Shown piece after piece: positions 29,033-30,000 of a DNA stretch of 30,000 bases. Position 1 is the first letter of the stretch. Every line of letters begins with the position of its first letter. The DNA is from Chara braunii (taxonomy: Eukaryota; Streptophyta; Charophyceae; Charales; Characeae): contig BFEA01000007.1 of NCBI GenBank assembly GCA_003427395.1, positions 5,914,843 to 5,944,842 of the forward strand. The letters run 5' to 3'. Made by a program: the position numbers and the translations under genes. The notes beneath the pieces were generated by a model that had not been told where the DNA came from, made no database searches, and saw only the letters and a program-made list of their open reading frames with translations.

Positions 29033-30000
29033 GGCAAAGGTCTAAACAAGAAAACCCCACGACCGATTCACCAAGGCAAGAGGCAAGAAAGGACCTACAC
29101 GACGACCCTTCCTGGACAACCCTTCTACATATACGGAGGAACCTCCCCCTACTGGACAAACCCCAACCAGAAAGATGGGAAGAGGTAGCCCAATAACTAC
29201 TATTTGGGAATAGAGAGATAATGAACTCTAGGGGTCAAGTTCTTTATTGCATGGACTCCCCCTGGAAAGGATGGGTGAAAAAGAGGGTTCTTAGAATAGG
29301 GGATATTTGGGATGTGGACAAGAGGGATTGGGTCACCCGAGATAAACTCAAGGAAAAACTGAGATACTGCCATAGACCAAAGGAAGCGCTAGAAAATATA
29401 ATAGAGCATGTCCCCTAAATTGGTGGAAAATTTTAAAAAAGGGACCCTCAATACAAGAGTCCGACTGGGTAGCAATCCGGGGCTGCCAGGGGGAGGTGGG
29501 CAACGTGGTGTGATGTAACCCAAAGGGCCCAGTGGTGGTAGATACATTCACGGTAGGTAATGACAATTTCCTCTCAAAGACCAATCCGGAACAGATACAT
29601 GTCGTAAGGGGGACAAACTCTTAAGAATTAGAGAGCTACGGGTGGACAGATGGGTTGCGTTTTCTCCAGACACATCGATATCCCAACTGCCTCTAGACCC
29701 TTTAGAGTGGGTATGAACAAACACAATTGGTAGGGCCAAAACCAACACTAAAACATTGCACAATATCACAACGAAAGTATCATATAGACTGCTCCGACCA
29801 AAAATCAATTTGCAGAACCAGGTGGAAACGAAATGGATGAAACATCTAAATGTTACCAAGGAATCATTGAGAAACGTAAAATGGTTCTAGCTGACCAAGA
29901 GGAAACTTGCAAATCTGACCTCCTTGCAATGGCATGAGGAGCACCGGTGCCTACCAACCAATAACTGGTTGATAGATATTACCACCCTTGAACAGAGAGG
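29033..30000 (+). pseudogene. LINE ORF2 tail, heavily decayed, continues beyond the window
   Basis: Broken reading continues in several frames: a GMWTRGIG-like stretch near 29310, PLDPLEWV near 29690, and KVSYRLLRPKINLQ near 29775. NVKWF...RKLANLTSLQWHEEHRCLPTNNWL near the end resembles the start of the zinc-binding region found at the end of plant LINE ORF2 proteins. No other gene is seen. The element is cut by the window end. Confidence 0.55.

Overview
Eukaryotic nuclear DNA from a draft assembly (N bases at 27119-27248), very probably a streptophyte green alga or other plant-lineage genome. The only conserved host gene is an Hsp70 nucleotide-exchange factor of the plant Fes1/HspBP1 type (2145-3341, +). 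The rest is repeat-dense: long (GA)n and (TG)n microsatellites, minisatellites, an L1-like LINE and two decayed Penelope-like retroelements (PLEs). A charophyte such as Chara would fit, but that is inference from repeat style and gene type; no search was possible.

Layout. 1-2144: minisatellites, a possible tRNA-derived SINE with an A-rich tail, and a 413-416-bp tandem duplication carrying long GA arrays just upstream of the host gene. 2145-3341: Fes1-like gene in one exon. 3342-8060: no recognisable gene; CT-rich low complexity, short tandem duplications and a tRNA-like relic. 8060-9130: copies of a ~55-bp dispersed repeat tied to GA/TG arrays, a 56-bp duplication and a TTTTA array. 9135-13397 (-): decayed element PLE-A. 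13700-14170: GA/GATA arrays and three more copies of the dispersed repeat. 14251-14423: a 60-bp inverted repeat. 14690 to the window end (+): a badly decayed L1-like LINE (ORF1 with a zinc-knuckle-like motif, endonuclease, reverse transcriptase), interrupted by other elements. The main interruption is PLE-B (about 20170-26636, +), flanked by 533-bp direct repeats that look like PLE pseudo-LTRs. A second, 1.1-kb insertion (26773-27877) sits between imperfect 12-bp direct repeats, and removing it restores LINE reverse-transcriptase reading.

Most interesting content. PLE-A and PLE-B are clearly different families but share one block order: low-complexity basic N-terminus, charged/coiled-coil region, SAP-like LC-x-x-x-x-[IV]-x-Y motif, a conserved pre-nuclease block, GIY-YIG endonuclease, an APWKRK block, a CxC...D-H-V motif, an SPLDRNxRxTxxECP motif, then reverse transcriptase. 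The nuclease lies N-terminal to the RT, the reverse of classical Penelope elements and like the permuted Naiad/Chlamys-type elements. Reading the two copies against each other shows that each was probably one long polyprotein of about 1,400 codons, now broken by stops and frameshifts. Neither copy is intact. The LINE has lost the catalytic residues of its endonuclease and RT, PLE-A has lost the motif A aspartate, and PLE-B has lost the GIY-YIG glutamate.
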